Assembly (NCBI RefSeq): GCF_000238095.2
Contig: NZ_JH815225.1
Location: 917,140 to 981,139, forward strand
Length of the DNA: 64,000 nt
DNA from: Peptoanaerobacter stomatis
GTDB lineage: Bacteria > Bacillota > Clostridia > Peptostreptococcales > Filifactoraceae
Reading direction: 5' to 3'
The first letter of the stretch is position 1; each line of letters starts with the position of its first letter. This document shows, one piece after another, positions 18,670-28,072 of the stretch. Both the position numbers and the translations under genes were made by a program. The notes beneath the pieces are model-generated. The model did no database searches. It had not been told where the DNA came from and saw only the letters and a program-made list of their open reading frames with translations.

Positions 18670-19368
18670 TTATATTATTTCTTGCAATTTTTTTATATCC
18701 AAGACTGTAAATGTATTTTTGTCCAAGTCTATTATGCCTTGATCCTGCATAAGTAACATTTCTCTTGAAAGAGACGGTCTTGTAGTTCCTATAAAATCTG
18801 CCAATTCTTCACGTTTAAAAAGCAGATTTATCTTCTTGTTTTCTTCACCCTCACACTCTCTAAGCCTTTGCAACAGATAACTTGCTATTTTTTGTCTTAA
18901 CGTAAAACTGCTCAGTATCAACACTTTTTGATTTAGATATAAAGCTTTTCTCGATAAAATTTTAAGCATATTTTGAGTTATTTTATAGTTATAACTCTGA
19001 GTTAAACTGTCTATATTCATAAAAAATTCTCTCGGTATGGCAAGAACTTTAGTATTTTTGATGGCTATACAGGAATAATCATATAACTTATCGCTGAAAT
19101 ATACATAAACTTCAGCAAACATAACCCCCACTTCATCAAACCTGTTCATTATCATTCTTTTACCGTTTACATCGGTTTTTTCTATTTGTACCGCTCCGTC
19201 TATCAATATATACAGATTTTCAGGCTCGTCTTCCTGATAAAACAGATATTCATCTTTTTTTAAACTAATTAATCTTGCTTTTGAAAATTCAATTATATCT
19301 TTTAATTCCTGCTCTGTAACGTTCTCAAAAAGTATAGATTTTTTCAAAATATTATTTATATTATCCAT
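18670..19368 (-). CDS. Crp/Fnr-family transcriptional regulator
   Basis: 232 residues. N-terminal cyclic-nucleotide-binding-type beta-roll (residues about 15-120, with EPENLYILIDGAVQIEK), a long dimer helix, and a C-terminal winged helix whose recognition motif is FKREELADFIGTTRPSLSRE. There are only two scattered cysteines and no N-terminal cluster, so it is not an iron-sulfur Fnr. It neighbours hcp, and HcpR-type members of this superfamily control hcp in other anaerobes; that link is inference. GGAGA precedes ATG. It lies 36 bp after the glycosyltransferase-like gene. Confidence 0.9.
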   Translation of the reverse strand: MDNINNILKKSILFENVTEQELKDIIEFSKARLISLKKDEYLFYQEDEPENLYILIDGAVQIEKTDVNGKRMIMNRFDEVGVMFAEVYVYFSDKLYDYSCIAIKNTKVLAIPREFFMNIDSLTQSYNYKITQNMLKILSRKALYLNQKVLILSSFTLRQKIASYLLQRLRECEGEENKKINLLFKREELADFIGTTRPSLSREMLLMQDQGIIDLDKNTFTVLDIKKLQEII

Positions 19369-19404
19369 TTATTTTCTCCAAGATAAAGTTATAATAATAC
19401 TAAA

Positions 19405-20238
19405 TCAATCCATATATTTATAAAAAAATGTTTTATCCATAAGCAAGGCACTTTCTTTAGGAAAATCTTTAATAATTCTGTTTACACATCTCTTGCAAAA
19501 CTTGTAGTTTTCACTTTCATTTTGTGCCAATACATTTTTATATCCCCATATATGTGTAAAATTATCTTGATTTCCTATAGCCTTTGGAAATTCTATCAAA
19601 TAATCTATATCTATATCTTTTTTCTTTGCACACATGGATAAAAGCCTTTGTTCTGCAAAAACCATATAACATAGTTTGTCATCGCTTTTGGCTGAATTTT
19701 TCATAAAATTTATAGCTTCATCACAATAATAATTCTTAAATGCTTCGTCTTGTATGTATAAAAAAGCCGTATTTGAAGGCAAAACTTCCCAGTCAAATTC
19801 ATCATCAAATGCGTAGTCACGCCTCATATTAAAATAATATTTGTCTTTATAAGTATTGGATATTATGGGTTCACTATGTATAGCTGCTATTTTTTTATCA
19901 GACAGCTCGTCTTCCATATTATTCCATACTATCATATCCAAATCTATCATTGCTATAGGAGCATTTTGAGATTTTAAAGCAAATATTTTTGCACCTGCCC
20001 AAAACATCTCATAATCTATATCTTCTTCTTTTAATAATTCTATATCATTCCATATATATTCTAAAAAATTGTCTTTTATAAATTTTAAAGCACATTTATC
20101 TAATACAAGTTTTATACTACCGCCATTTTTCCGCCATTGAAGCGCAGATAATATCATAGTCAATATTTGATAGTCCTGCATATAAAACTCCTGATTATAA
20201 AATGCAGGTTTACTGCATATACAATGAAAAGCATTCAT
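19405..20238 (-). CDS. Glycosyltransferase-like protein (DUF6734-like)
   Basis: 277 residues from ATG 20238, which has GGAGGG 6 bp upstream; the frame extends further up without a ribosome site. It resembles the uncharacterised DUF6734-type proteins from memory; not verified. The stretch APIAMIDLDMIVWNN looks like the DxD-bearing strand of a GT-A fold, followed by an SNTAFLYI segment and a late FTHIWGY histidine. No signal peptide or membrane helix. It starts 25 bp after the tyrosine-rich repeat gene and the two are probably co-translated, which makes that protein a candidate acceptor. Function unproven. Confidence 0.5.
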   Translation of the reverse strand: MNAFHCICSKPAFYNQEFYMQDYQILTMILSALQWRKNGGSIKLVLDKCALKFIKDNFLEYIWNDIELLKEEDIDYEMFWAGAKIFALKSQNAPIAMIDLDMIVWNNMEDELSDKKIAAIHSEPIISNTYKDKYYFNMRRDYAFDDEFDWEVLPSNTAFLYIQDEAFKNYYCDEAINFMKNSAKSDDKLCYMVFAEQRLLSMCAKKKDIDIDYLIEFPKAIGNQDNFTHIWGYKNVLAQNESENYKFCKRCVNRIIKDFPKESALLMDKTFFYKYMD

Positions 20239-20263
20239 GTCTAACCCTCCAACATAAAATTGT

Positions 20264-20851
20264 CTATATAAGCTCCAATCCGTATCCCATGACAAAAAAA
20301 TTCTGTCTTATATCACAAGAAATGTATTGATACTCATTTTTATATATATTTCTCCGCTTATCTTGATATATTCCCAAATTTACAAAAGGGGATACATTAT
20401 TGTAGGTACAGACGTAAAAGCTATTATATAAACTGTACGCATTTGCAAATGAACCGTATGAACCATAAGAATTGTACGAATTATATGAAGTATAATATGA
20501 ATTATATGAATTGTAAGAGTTATATGAGCTGTATGAGTTATAACTGTTATATGAGTTATACGAATTATAACTACCATACGAAAAATAACTGTTATAACTG
20601 CCGTTAATATCATATTCTTGTATATAATCATAGCTGTTTACAAAAATATCGTTTATATATCTATGTTTCATCTTATATATTCTATCTATGAAACTGCTGC
20701 TGTATCTCGGTTTATTTATATAATTATGTTTAAAATATATTTTATTGAAAACAGAATCTGTCATTTTTATATAACAATGCTTATTTTTGAAATCTGTATA
20801 GACTTTTTTTAAATGCTCTTTAAATTTACTGCTATGCACTGAAGTATACAT
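20264..20851 (-). CDS. Tyrosine-rich Ser-Tyr-Asn repeat protein
   Basis: 195 residues from ATG 20851; an ATG 6 bp earlier abuts the AAAGGTGA site, so the second ATG has better spacing. I recognise no family. The N-terminal 80 residues are basic and tyrosine/lysine-rich (KPRYSSSFIDRIYKMKHRY). Residues about 85-135 are a nearly perfect run of three-residue units, S-Y-N with occasional G, F, T or S in place of N, about sixteen SY pairs. The C-terminal 60 residues are non-repetitive. There is no signal peptide and no membrane segment. Its DNA is a 9-bp-periodic array. The next gene looks like a glycosyltransferase and the repeat offers many hydroxyl residues, so a modified structural or secreted polypeptide is possible. 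Confidence 0.75.
   Translation of the reverse strand: MYTSVHSSKFKEHLKKVYTDFKNKHCYIKMTDSVFNKIYFKHNYINKPRYSSSFIDRIYKMKHRYINDIFVNSYDYIQEYDINGSYNSYFSYGSYNSYNSYNSYNSYSSYNSYNSYNSYYTSYNSYNSYGSYGSFANAYSLYNSFYVCTYNNVSPFVNLGIYQDKRRNIYKNEYQYISCDIRQNFFVMGYGLELI
20447..20599 (-). repeat. 9-bp tandem array coding Ser-Tyr-Asn units
   Basis: On the minus strand units of the type AA[TC]TC[AT]TA[TC] recur every 9 bp, with minor synonymous changes. Arrays of this kind expand and contract in frame by slippage. Confidence 0.8.
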
Positions 20852-20937
20852 AATCATTCACCTTTTTATAATTTGCATAATAAAAATTTTTTCTAACTAT
20901 AATTATAAATAAAAAAATTAATTATAATTTCTCTTTA

Positions 20938-21771
20938 TTACTTGGATAACAATGTAGATATATTATATACCTTGTTCTTATTAATATTATACTCTTTTGA
21001 AACAAACTTTACAGCATCTTTTGTGGATAATCCCGAATCTGTTTTTTCTTTTAAAATCGAGATTATTTCATCATCAGATAATACTTGCTCTTGATTTATA
21101 TCCTTATTGCCTTCAATTATTAATATGATTTCTCCTATAAGTTCTTTTTTCTCATAATTTAACATATAATCCAAAGTTTGTAAATCCGTTCTTATATATT
21201 CTTCAAATTTTTTACTGATTTCTCTTGCTATCACTATTTTTCTGTTTAAAAATACCTCATGGAGTTGTTTGACTGTCTGTTTTATTCTATGCGGCGACTC
21301 ATAAATTATAAGCGTTTCTTCTTTTTGAAATAATTTTTGCAACTGTGATTTTTTCTTGCTGTTTTCTCTTTCCAAAAAACCTACAAATGTAAAACTTCTT
21401 GTATCCAAACCTGAATTTACAAGTGCTACAACCATAGCACTTGCACCCGGTAAAGTTGTAACTTGAAGACCGTTTTCTATACAAAGCTGTATTAATTTTG
21501 AGCCCGGATCCGATATTCCTGGCATTCCCGCATCTGATACATATGCTATATTCTTGCCTGATTTTATTTTTTCTATAACTTCATCGCTTTTCATATTTTC
21601 GTTATGTTCATGTAATGAAAATAGTGGCTTTTTAATTTCATAATGATTTAGCAGTTTTATTGTATGTCTTGTATCTTCACAATATATTTCATCTACAAAT
21701 CTTAATGTATTTAATGTTCTTATTGTTATGTCTTCAAGATTTCCTATTGGTGTAGGGCATATATACAGCAT
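20938..21771 (-). CDS. rsmI: 16S rRNA C1402 2'-O-methyltransferase
   Basis: 277 residues. It methylates the ribose of C1402 in the decoding centre. SAM-binding tetrapyrrole-methylase fold with YICPTPIGNLEDIT at the N-terminus, EDTRHT, the SDAGMPGISDPG loop and YESPHRI. The C-terminal HTH-like tail (LSTKDAVKFVSKEYNINKNK) is present. It starts 16 bp after the chemoreceptor gene. Confidence 0.95.
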   Translation of the reverse strand: MLYICPTPIGNLEDITIRTLNTLRFVDEIYCEDTRHTIKLLNHYEIKKPLFSLHEHNENMKSDEVIEKIKSGKNIAYVSDAGMPGISDPGSKLIQLCIENGLQVTTLPGASAMVVALVNSGLDTRSFTFVGFLERENSKKKSQLQKLFQKEETLIIYESPHRIKQTVKQLHEVFLNRKIVIAREISKKFEEYIRTDLQTLDYMLNYEKKELIGEIILIIEGNKDINQEQVLSDDEIISILKEKTDSGLSTKDAVKFVSKEYNINKNKVYNISTLLSK

Positions 21772-21787
21772 AATTTATTCCTTTTTA

Positions 21788-23569
21788 TTAAAGTTTATAT
21801 TCTGAAAGCATCTTGTCAAATTGACCTATTGCAGATTCAAAGTTTCTTATTCCTAAAACAAGTTTATCCAATTCTCTTGAATAACTGTTTACATTATCTC
21901 TTGCTGACTGTGTCAAGTTTGCATTATCATAAGCAGTTTCTGATAATAAATTCATATCCTCAAGCATGTGCTTCAAATTTTGAGCTTGTTTTTCCAATTT
22001 ATCGGCTGATAATGACATCTGCATGGATATTTTTTCTATTTGAGCGTTTGATATTTTTGTTATATCCATAGATTCTTTTATAGTTTGTGTGCCTAATTGT
22101 AATATTTCATTTTGTTCATATATCTCAGATACCATAGTTTCTATATCACTTAAAAAACTAAATATATTGTCTTTTATCTTTGTAGCGGCTTGCTCTGATT
22201 TTTGTGCGAGCTCTCTTACTTCTTCAGCCACAACCGCAAAGCCTTTACCGGCTTCACCTGCTCTTGCAGCCTCTATTGATGCATTTAATGCAAGTAAATT
22301 TGTCTGATATGCTATACTTGATACGAAAGATGCTATGTCTTCTATTTCTTTACCGTTTGATTTTAATCTGTCACTGTTTTCTTTTAAATTTTCAAATTTA
22401 TCAACTATAAATTGTAAATTTTTCGTAGTTTCATTTAACTTTTCAAATGATTTTGTAGTTGTCTGCACAGCTTTTTCAACTTCAGCTTTATTGTTAATCT
22501 CCGTTTTTGACAATTCTATTATATTTTCTACATTATCAGAAAGTATAGAAACACTTTTTTCAGTATAATTTGACTGTTGCAAAGACTTTTCATTTAACCT
22601 GTCAACAGATTTTGATATTTCCGCACTTGTTTTCTGCATTGCATTTGATATTTCAAGCAAATCCCCTGAAAATGATGCCATTTCCCCAGTCATACTTGAT
22701 AAATCTATAAAACCTTCTGCAAATTTTTCCTTATGCTCTTTTATGCTGTCAAATATCTCATCATATTCATCGTATGTGTTATATTTTTTGCGAGAAATAT
22801 AGTTTTTATTAGATAATTTATCAATTTCATTTTTCACATCTTCAACAGGAGTCATAAGAATTTTACTTCCTAAAAGTGCAAATACGGCAGATACTACTGA
22901 TATTACAAAAGGATTTTTTATAAATATTGATAAAATTAAAGCCGGTATTACAGAAAATAAAAATATTTTTATCGGCTGACTTTTTATAAATCCTAATGAT
23001 AGAACTTTTCCAAACAAGTATTTTTTATGCTCTACAAGTTCATAATCAAAAGACAATTTTAAAACTAAAATACCTTTGCCCTTGGATAATTCTTCAATTT
23101 TTACGTTTTCATTGAAATGCTTTTTAGTTCCTTCTAAAAGTCCGATAAGATAATCAAACATATTTCTGCCGGACTTATACGTCATAGTAGCCTCTTTTTC
23201 TCCTACTATATCTATATCCAATATAGGAGGATTTGCGCCTGATATTCTTTTTCTGACAACTTGGTGTATGTTATTTAATGAACACAAGAAGAAGAACATA
23301 TTAGCCTTGTTAAAAAATATAGGATACCATTTGAAAAATTCTTTTATATTATCTTCACCAATCATCCTCCACAGTTTTGATTTGGTAATATTATAATTTT
23401 GTGCTACTGCACCTATCATCTTGTCTACAAGACTATCTTCCACATTTTCAAGTGGAGATATGGCTCTTGTAGGATCCATTCCTATACTTTTTATAATTTC
23501 ATTTATATCATTCTCTCCATGTATACCTTTAAGAGTATTTATCCAAAGCTTTACAACAGTACCTTTCAT
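21788..23569 (-). CDS. H-NOX haem-domain methyl-accepting chemotaxis protein
   Basis: 593 residues. Residues 1-190 are a haem nitric-oxide/oxygen-binding domain: start MKGTVVKLW, proximal haem ligand H102, haem-propionate motif Y131-x-S133-x-R135, P115, W9, N74 and Y140. These numbers match the O2-binding Thermoanaerobacter domain as I remember it, Y140 being the distal tyrosine that stabilises bound O2. Two membrane helices follow (about 203-220 and 222-243), then a HAMP-like linker and a cytoplasmic signalling domain with the hairpin tip [21 protein letters not shown]. The receptor would therefore sense O2 (or NO) in the cytoplasm and signal to CheA. No other che gene is in the window. A GAAAGGA site precedes ATG. 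Confidence 0.93.
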   Translation of the reverse strand: MKGTVVKLWINTLKGIHGENDINEIIKSIGMDPTRAISPLENVEDSLVDKMIGAVAQNYNITKSKLWRMIGEDNIKEFFKWYPIFFNKANMFFFLCSLNNIHQVVRKRISGANPPILDIDIVGEKEATMTYKSGRNMFDYLIGLLEGTKKHFNENVKIEELSKGKGILVLKLSFDYELVEHKKYLFGKVLSLGFIKSQPIKIFLFSVIPALILSIFIKNPFVISVVSAVFALLGSKILMTPVEDVKNEIDKLSNKNYISRKKYNTYDEYDEIFDSIKEHKEKFAEGFIDLSSMTGEMASFSGDLLEISNAMQKTSAEISKSVDRLNEKSLQQSNYTEKSVSILSDNVENIIELSKTEINNKAEVEKAVQTTTKSFEKLNETTKNLQFIVDKFENLKENSDRLKSNGKEIEDIASFVSSIAYQTNLLALNASIEAARAGEAGKGFAVVAEEVRELAQKSEQAATKIKDNIFSFLSDIETMVSEIYEQNEILQLGTQTIKESMDITKISNAQIEKISMQMSLSADKLEKQAQNLKHMLEDMNLLSETAYDNANLTQSARDNVNSYSRELDKLVLGIRNFESAIGQFDKMLSEYKL

Positions 23570-23888
23570 AAATCATTCTTTCCTTTCATTGTTAAAAAAC
23601 GCAATATCATAAATTATTTATATACATTTATCTAAAAAATAAACACTTTACATATAAGTTATTTTTTATTAAACATTTTATCATATCTTTGTATTTTACA
23701 AATTTCATTCTTTTTACAAAAATTCTTGTATTATTTGATATTTTTTTGTATTATAGTTATATTGGAATTTTAAAATATTAATTTATTTTCTAAATAAAGA
23801 GTAAATAAAAATCTAATTTATTTTCTGAAAATAATAACTTTTTATAAAAATATAAGTGAGATTAAATATTAAAATTGGAGGAAAAATA
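23570..23888. other. Divergent intergenic region, chemoreceptor / metG
   Basis: No gene. It holds the chemoreceptor leader and a candidate metG promoter (23726-23754). I searched for a T-box (specifier loop plus AGGGTGGNACCGCG-like element) before metG and found none. Confidence 0.5.
23726..23754 (+). promoter_or_regulatory. Candidate metG promoter
   Basis: TTGTAT (23726-23731), a 17-bp spacer and TATTAT (23749-23754). The match is moderate in a very AT-rich background. Confidence 0.4.
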
Positions 23889-25844
23889 ATGTGTGAAAAA
23901 AAGAGATTTTATATAACAACTCCCATATATTATCCAAGCGGTAGACTTCATATAGGACACACATATACTACTGTTGCAGCCGATGCAATGGCAAGATATA
24001 AAAGATTTACCGGTTATGATGTAAGATTTCTCACAGGTACTGATGAACATGGCGAGAAAATACAAAAAAAAGCTACAGAATTAGGACTTGAGCCTACAGT
24101 ATATCTTGACGGCATGATTGCTGACATAAAAAAAACATGGGAGACTATGGAAATATCTTATGATGATTTCATAAGAACAACTGAAGAAAGACACAAAAAA
24201 GCTGTACAAAAAATATTCCAAACTCTATACGATAAAGGTGATATATACTTAGGCGAGTATGAAGGGAATTACTGTGTTCCTTGTGAGTCATTCTGGACAG
24301 ATTCACAATTAGTAGACGGTAAATGTCCGGACTGCAAAAGAGAAGTACAAAAAAGAAAAGAAACTTCTTATTTTTTCAGATTGTCAAAATATGGCGAAAG
24401 ATTAAAAAAACATTTTTTAGAAAATCCTGATTTCTGTTTCCCTGAAAGCCGTAAGAATGAAATGCTTAGCAATTTCATAGACAAAGGTCTTGAAGATTTA
24501 TCAGTATCTCGTTCGTCATTTAACTGGGGAATAAAAGTTCCTTTTGACGAAAAACACGTTATTTATGTATGGGTGGACGCACTATCCAATTATATAACAG
24601 CACTCGGATATGGCAGTGACGATGACAGCTTGTTTCAAAAATATTGGCCTGTAGATGTGCATTTAGTAGGAAAAGAAATCGTAAGATTCCACAGTATAAT
24701 TTGGCCTGCACTTTTAATGGCACTTGACGTTCCTCTTCCTAAAAAAATATATGGTCACGGCTGGATATTATTTTCTGACGACAAAATGAGCAAGTCAAAA
24801 GGAAATATAGTCTATCCTGAACCGATAATCGAAAGATATGGAATTGACAGCTTAAAATATTTCTTACTTAGAGAATTTACTTTCGGTCAGGACGGAAATT
24901 ACACCAATTCAGCATTTTTAAACAGAATCAACTCCGATCTTGCAAATGACCTCGGAAATTTATTGTCAAGAACAGTTTCTATGATAGAAAAATATAATGA
25001 CGGTGTGATTTTAGAGAAAAAAGAAAACACTCCATATTTTGAGAGCTTATTAGAAGTAGTTAAGGCTATGCCTCAAAAAGTTGACAGCGCTATGAATGAA
25101 TTGCAGTTCAGCGAAGCGTTGGAGGAAATATGGAAAGTTATAAGACGTGCCAACAAATACGTTGACGAAACAATGCCTTGGAAACTTGCAAAAGATGAAA
25201 ACTCAAAAGAACAATTAAACGCGGTACTATATGATTTGGCAGAAACACTCAGAATTGCAACTATAATGATAAGCCCTATACTTCACTATACTGCAAGCAA
25301 AATTTTTGCACAATTAAATACACCTGAAGAACTTAGAAACTATGAATCTGCACTTACTTACGGCTTGACAAAAGGCGGTACAAAAGTACAAAAAGGTGAA
25401 ATACTGTTCCCAAGACTCGATATAGAAAAAGAACTGCAAGTAATGCACGATATGTTCGCACCAAAAGAAGACCCTAACAAAGAAGAAGTAAAAAAAGAAG
25501 AACATCTTGAAGAAAAATCTGAAATAACAATAGATGATTTTGACAAATTGGATTTGAGAGTCGGTAAAATAATAGATGCAAAAAAACATCCCGAAGCTGA
25601 TAAATTATTGGTTTTCCAAATAAAATCAGGCGATCATACAAGACAAATAGTATCAGGTATAGCAAGATTCTATAAACCTGAAGATTTAATCGGAAAAAAT
25701 ATAGTCTACGTTGCAAATTTAAAACCTCGAAAACTCAGAGGCTTAATATCTCATGGAATGATATTATCAGCAGCTACTGCAGATGATAAAAACCTTATTG
25801 TATTAAATGCAGACGGCATAGATGATAGTGCAACCGTATCATAA
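23889..25844 (+). CDS. metG: Methionyl-tRNA synthetase
   Basis: 651 residues from ATG 23889 (GGAGGAAA upstream; a longer frame from 23856 has no site). Charges tRNA-Met. HIGH motif in [12 protein letters not shown], a zinc knuckle C-V-P-C...C-P-D-C, KMSKS in [10 protein letters not shown], and a C-terminal tRNA-binding domain ([20 protein letters not shown]) behind a charged Glu/Lys linker. Complete and of the usual length for a fused C-terminal domain. Confidence 0.97.
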   Translation: MCEKKRFYITTPIYYPSGRLHIGHTYTTVAADAMARYKRFTGYDVRFLTGTDEHGEKIQKKATELGLEPTVYLDGMIADIKKTWETMEISYDDFIRTTEERHKKAVQKIFQTLYDKGDIYLGEYEGNYCVPCESFWTDSQLVDGKCPDCKREVQKRKETSYFFRLSKYGERLKKHFLENPDFCFPESRKNEMLSNFIDKGLEDLSVSRSSFNWGIKVPFDEKHVIYVWVDALSNYITALGYGSDDDSLFQKYWPVDVHLVGKEIVRFHSIIWPALLMALDVPLPKKIYGHGWILFSDDKMSKSKGNIVYPEPIIERYGIDSLKYFLLREFTFGQDGNYTNSAFLNRINSDLANDLGNLLSRTVSMIEKYNDGVILEKKENTPYFESLLEVVKAMPQKVDSAMNELQFSEALEEIWKVIRRANKYVDETMPWKLAKDENSKEQLNAVLYDLAETLRIATIMISPILHYTASKIFAQLNTPEELRNYESALTYGLTKGGTKVQKGEILFPRLDIEKELQVMHDMFAPKEDPNKEEVKKEEHLEEKSEITIDDFDKLDLRVGKIIDAKKHPEADKLLVFQIKSGDHTRQIVSGIARFYKPEDLIGKNIVYVANLKPRKLRGLISHGMILSAATADDKNLIVLNADGIDDSATVS

Positions 25845-25862
25845 AATTTTTCTTTTACAAAT

Positions 25863-25893
25863 AATTGAGCAATGTTATACATTGCTCTTTTAA
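25863..25893 (+). terminator. Terminator after metG
   Basis: GAGCAATG (25867-25874), a 5-base loop and CATTGCTC (25880-25887), then TTTT. The stem is perfect. Confidence 0.9.
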
Positions 25894-25959
25894 ATTATAT
25901 ATTTTAAAATATTATTCACACAAATTTTTATTACTACACAGATATTTTAGGAGATTAAA

Positions 25960-26733
25960 ATGATATTTGATACACACGCTCATCTCGATAGTGAGGATTT
26001 TGAAAAAGATTTGGATACAGTTATCAAAAATATGAAAGACAATGACATATCTCTTTTAGTGAATCCGGGTTGTGATTTAGCCACATCAAAAAAATCTGTC
26101 GAGTTATCCAATAAATATAATTTTATATATAGCGCTGTAGGATTTCACCCACACGAAGCAAAATATATGAACGATGATAATTTTCAAAAAATAGAAAAAA
26201 TGGCTGTAGAAGAGAATAAGGTTGTTGCAATAGGTGAAATAGGTCTTGATTATTACTATGATTTCTCTCCAAGAGATGTACAACACGAAGTGTTTATAAA
26301 ACAAATAGAGCTTGCAAACAAACTTAATTTACCATTTATAATACATTCAAGAGATGCCTCAAATGACACATATGAAGTATTGAAAAAACATAAAAAAAAT
26401 GCAGATTGCGTCTTGCACTGCTATTCACAAAGTAAGGAAATGGCAAAATTATATCTTGATTTAGGTTGCTATTTATCATTCGCAGGTCCCATAACCTTCA
26501 AAAAATCTACCAATCTTCAAGAAGTAGCAAAGTATGCACCACTTGACAGAATATTTATAGAAACGGATTCACCATACCTGTCTCCGGAGCCTAAAAGAGG
26601 TAAGAGAAATGAACCTGCCAACGTGAGATATGTAGGGCAAAAAATAGCTGAGTTAAAAGGATTGGATGAAACAGAAATATTCAATATAACGAAGCAAAAT
26701 GCAATAAAGTTCTTCAAAATAGAAAAAATATAA
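25960..26733 (+). CDS. tatD: TatD-family metal-dependent hydrolase
   Basis: 257 residues. TatD proteins are metal-dependent DNases/phosphodiesterases, implicated in DNA repair and clearance. Metal ligands are visible in DTHAHLD, GEIGLDYYYD, HSRDA, LHCYSQ and ETDSPYLSPEPKRGKRNEP. AGGAGA precedes ATG; the DUF368 gene follows after 14 bp. The metG-tatD order is common in Firmicutes. Confidence 0.93.
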   Translation: MIFDTHAHLDSEDFEKDLDTVIKNMKDNDISLLVNPGCDLATSKKSVELSNKYNFIYSAVGFHPHEAKYMNDDNFQKIEKMAVEENKVVAIGEIGLDYYYDFSPRDVQHEVFIKQIELANKLNLPFIIHSRDASNDTYEVLKKHKKNADCVLHCYSQSKEMAKLYLDLGCYLSFAGPITFKKSTNLQEVAKYAPLDRIFIETDSPYLSPEPKRGKRNEPANVRYVGQKIAELKGLDETEIFNITKQNAIKFFKIEKI

Positions 26734-26747
26734 ACAGGAGATAATTA

Positions 26748-27641
26748 ATGATTATAAATATATTCTACGGTTTTTGTATGGCACTTGCCGACAGCGTTCC
26801 AGGAGTTTCAGGAGGCACGATAGCTTTTATACTTGGTTTTTATGAAAAATTATTGGATTCAGTACATTACCTGTTTTCAAAAGAAGATCCGAAAAAAAGA
26901 AGTCAAGCCATATATTTTATAGCCAAACTTATAATCGGCTGGATTATAGGAATGGGTATGTCCGTTGCGGTACTTTCCAATTTATTTGAAAGCAAAATAT
27001 ATCTTCTAAGCTCAATATTTTTAGGACTTACCTTGTCATCAATTCCATTTGTAATAATATCTGAAAAGGAAAATATACAAGGAAAATATGGAGAAATATT
27101 ATTTTCCATACTCGGCATAGCTCTTGTAATAACAATATCTTCTCTGCGTTCATCTGTACTGAATAATTCATCAATTCATTTTGAATCTCTCAGTGCATCG
27201 CAATTTATATATGTGTTCATATCAGGTATGATTGCCATAACTGCAATGGTCTTGCCGGGAATATCCGGCTCTACACTACTTCTTATATTCGGAATTTATG
27301 TTCCGACAATCACAGCAATAAAAGAGTTTATGACATTCAATTTTTCAGTAATATGGGGGCTTATGGCATTGGGTCTTGGAATATTGTTCGGACTTGCCAT
27401 TTCTATTAAAACCATACGCTTGGCACTTAAAAATCACAAAAGTAAGATGATTTATTTTATAACAGGCTTAATGATAGGCTCATTATACGCTATATCTATG
27501 GGACCTACAACACTGAAAAATCCTTTGCCTCAATTAAGTTTTTCAACATTTAACATATTCGGATTTATACTCGGTATAGCAATATTATTAGCGTTGGAAT
27601 TTATAAGAAGGTATTTGGAAAAAAAATCTTATAATCAGTAG
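26748..27641 (+). CDS. popT: DUF368 membrane protein, undecaprenyl-phosphate carrier
   Basis: 297 residues with about eight hydrophobic helices. The N-terminal MALADSVPGVSGGTIAFILG and the internal VLPGISGSTLLLIFG are the two inverted-repeat signature loops of the DUF368 family. Members (PopT) were reported to recycle undecaprenyl phosphate across the membrane for cell-wall synthesis; transfer to this protein is inference. Co-transcribed with tatD (14 bp). Confidence 0.85.
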   Translation: MIINIFYGFCMALADSVPGVSGGTIAFILGFYEKLLDSVHYLFSKEDPKKRSQAIYFIAKLIIGWIIGMGMSVAVLSNLFESKIYLLSSIFLGLTLSSIPFVIISEKENIQGKYGEILFSILGIALVITISSLRSSVLNNSSIHFESLSASQFIYVFISGMIAITAMVLPGISGSTLLLIFGIYVPTITAIKEFMTFNFSVIWGLMALGLGILFGLAISIKTIRLALKNHKSKMIYFITGLMIGSLYAISMGPTTLKNPLPQLSFSTFNIFGFILGIAILLALEFIRRYLEKKSYNQ

Positions 27642-27884
27642 TGATACGGATATATGTTTAATTAATGGATATTTTTATATAAGTTATTTTAAATATACTT
27701 AATTTTACTTATACTAAAAACTCATTAAATAACTGTGTAATCATATTACAACAAAATTATTGCTAATCGATAAAATATTATAAATTCATCAAATATAAAA
27801 AATTTACATTATAAACGGTTATTGGTATCGACTAATAGGCTCTTAAAAACAAAAATATCTATTATTCTATTAATTTTTAGTATA
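27640..27884. repeat. Dispersed palindromic repeat with nested insertion
   Basis: The left part (to about 27710) and the right part (from about 27830, CTAATAGGCTCTTAAAAACA... to TTTTTAGTATA) align with the two halves of the copy at 57059-57184. The 120 bp between them begin ATACTAAAAACTCA, itself like the end of a related copy (40744), so one element appears inserted in another. Confidence 0.45.
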
Positions 27885-28072
27885 TGGCTATTTCAAAATT
27901 CTGAAAATCATAGCAACAGCCACATATTTATTTTACTTTATTTTGCAAAAACCTCGTTCTTAATAAAAGAGAGTAGCCGCTTTTTTTAGCAGATACCCTC
28001 TTTTTTAATTTGAATTTAAACTTGTATTTTTATTATATAATCATAATCTATATAACGACAAACTTTAAATAA
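27642..28072. other. Intergenic region between convergent genes
   Basis: No gene. It contains the nested repeat (27640-27884), a second possible hairpin (27888-27930, TGGCTATTTC with GCAACAGCCA) and a terminator (27964-28006). Confidence 0.55.
27964..28006. terminator. Bidirectional terminator, DUF368 / NSS transporter
   Basis: AAAAGAG pairs with CTCTTTT, with inner GTA/TAC and GC/GC pairs, between convergent genes; T-tract on both sides. Confidence 0.6.

Noticed and set aside
20380-20631. Ile/Thr-rich frame overlapping the Ser-Tyr-Asn array
   Set aside because: Shadow reading of the 9-bp repeat in another frame; no ribosome site.
23570-23888. T-box before metG
   Set aside because: No T-box sequence or terminator; the same search before trxB and pheS was also negative.
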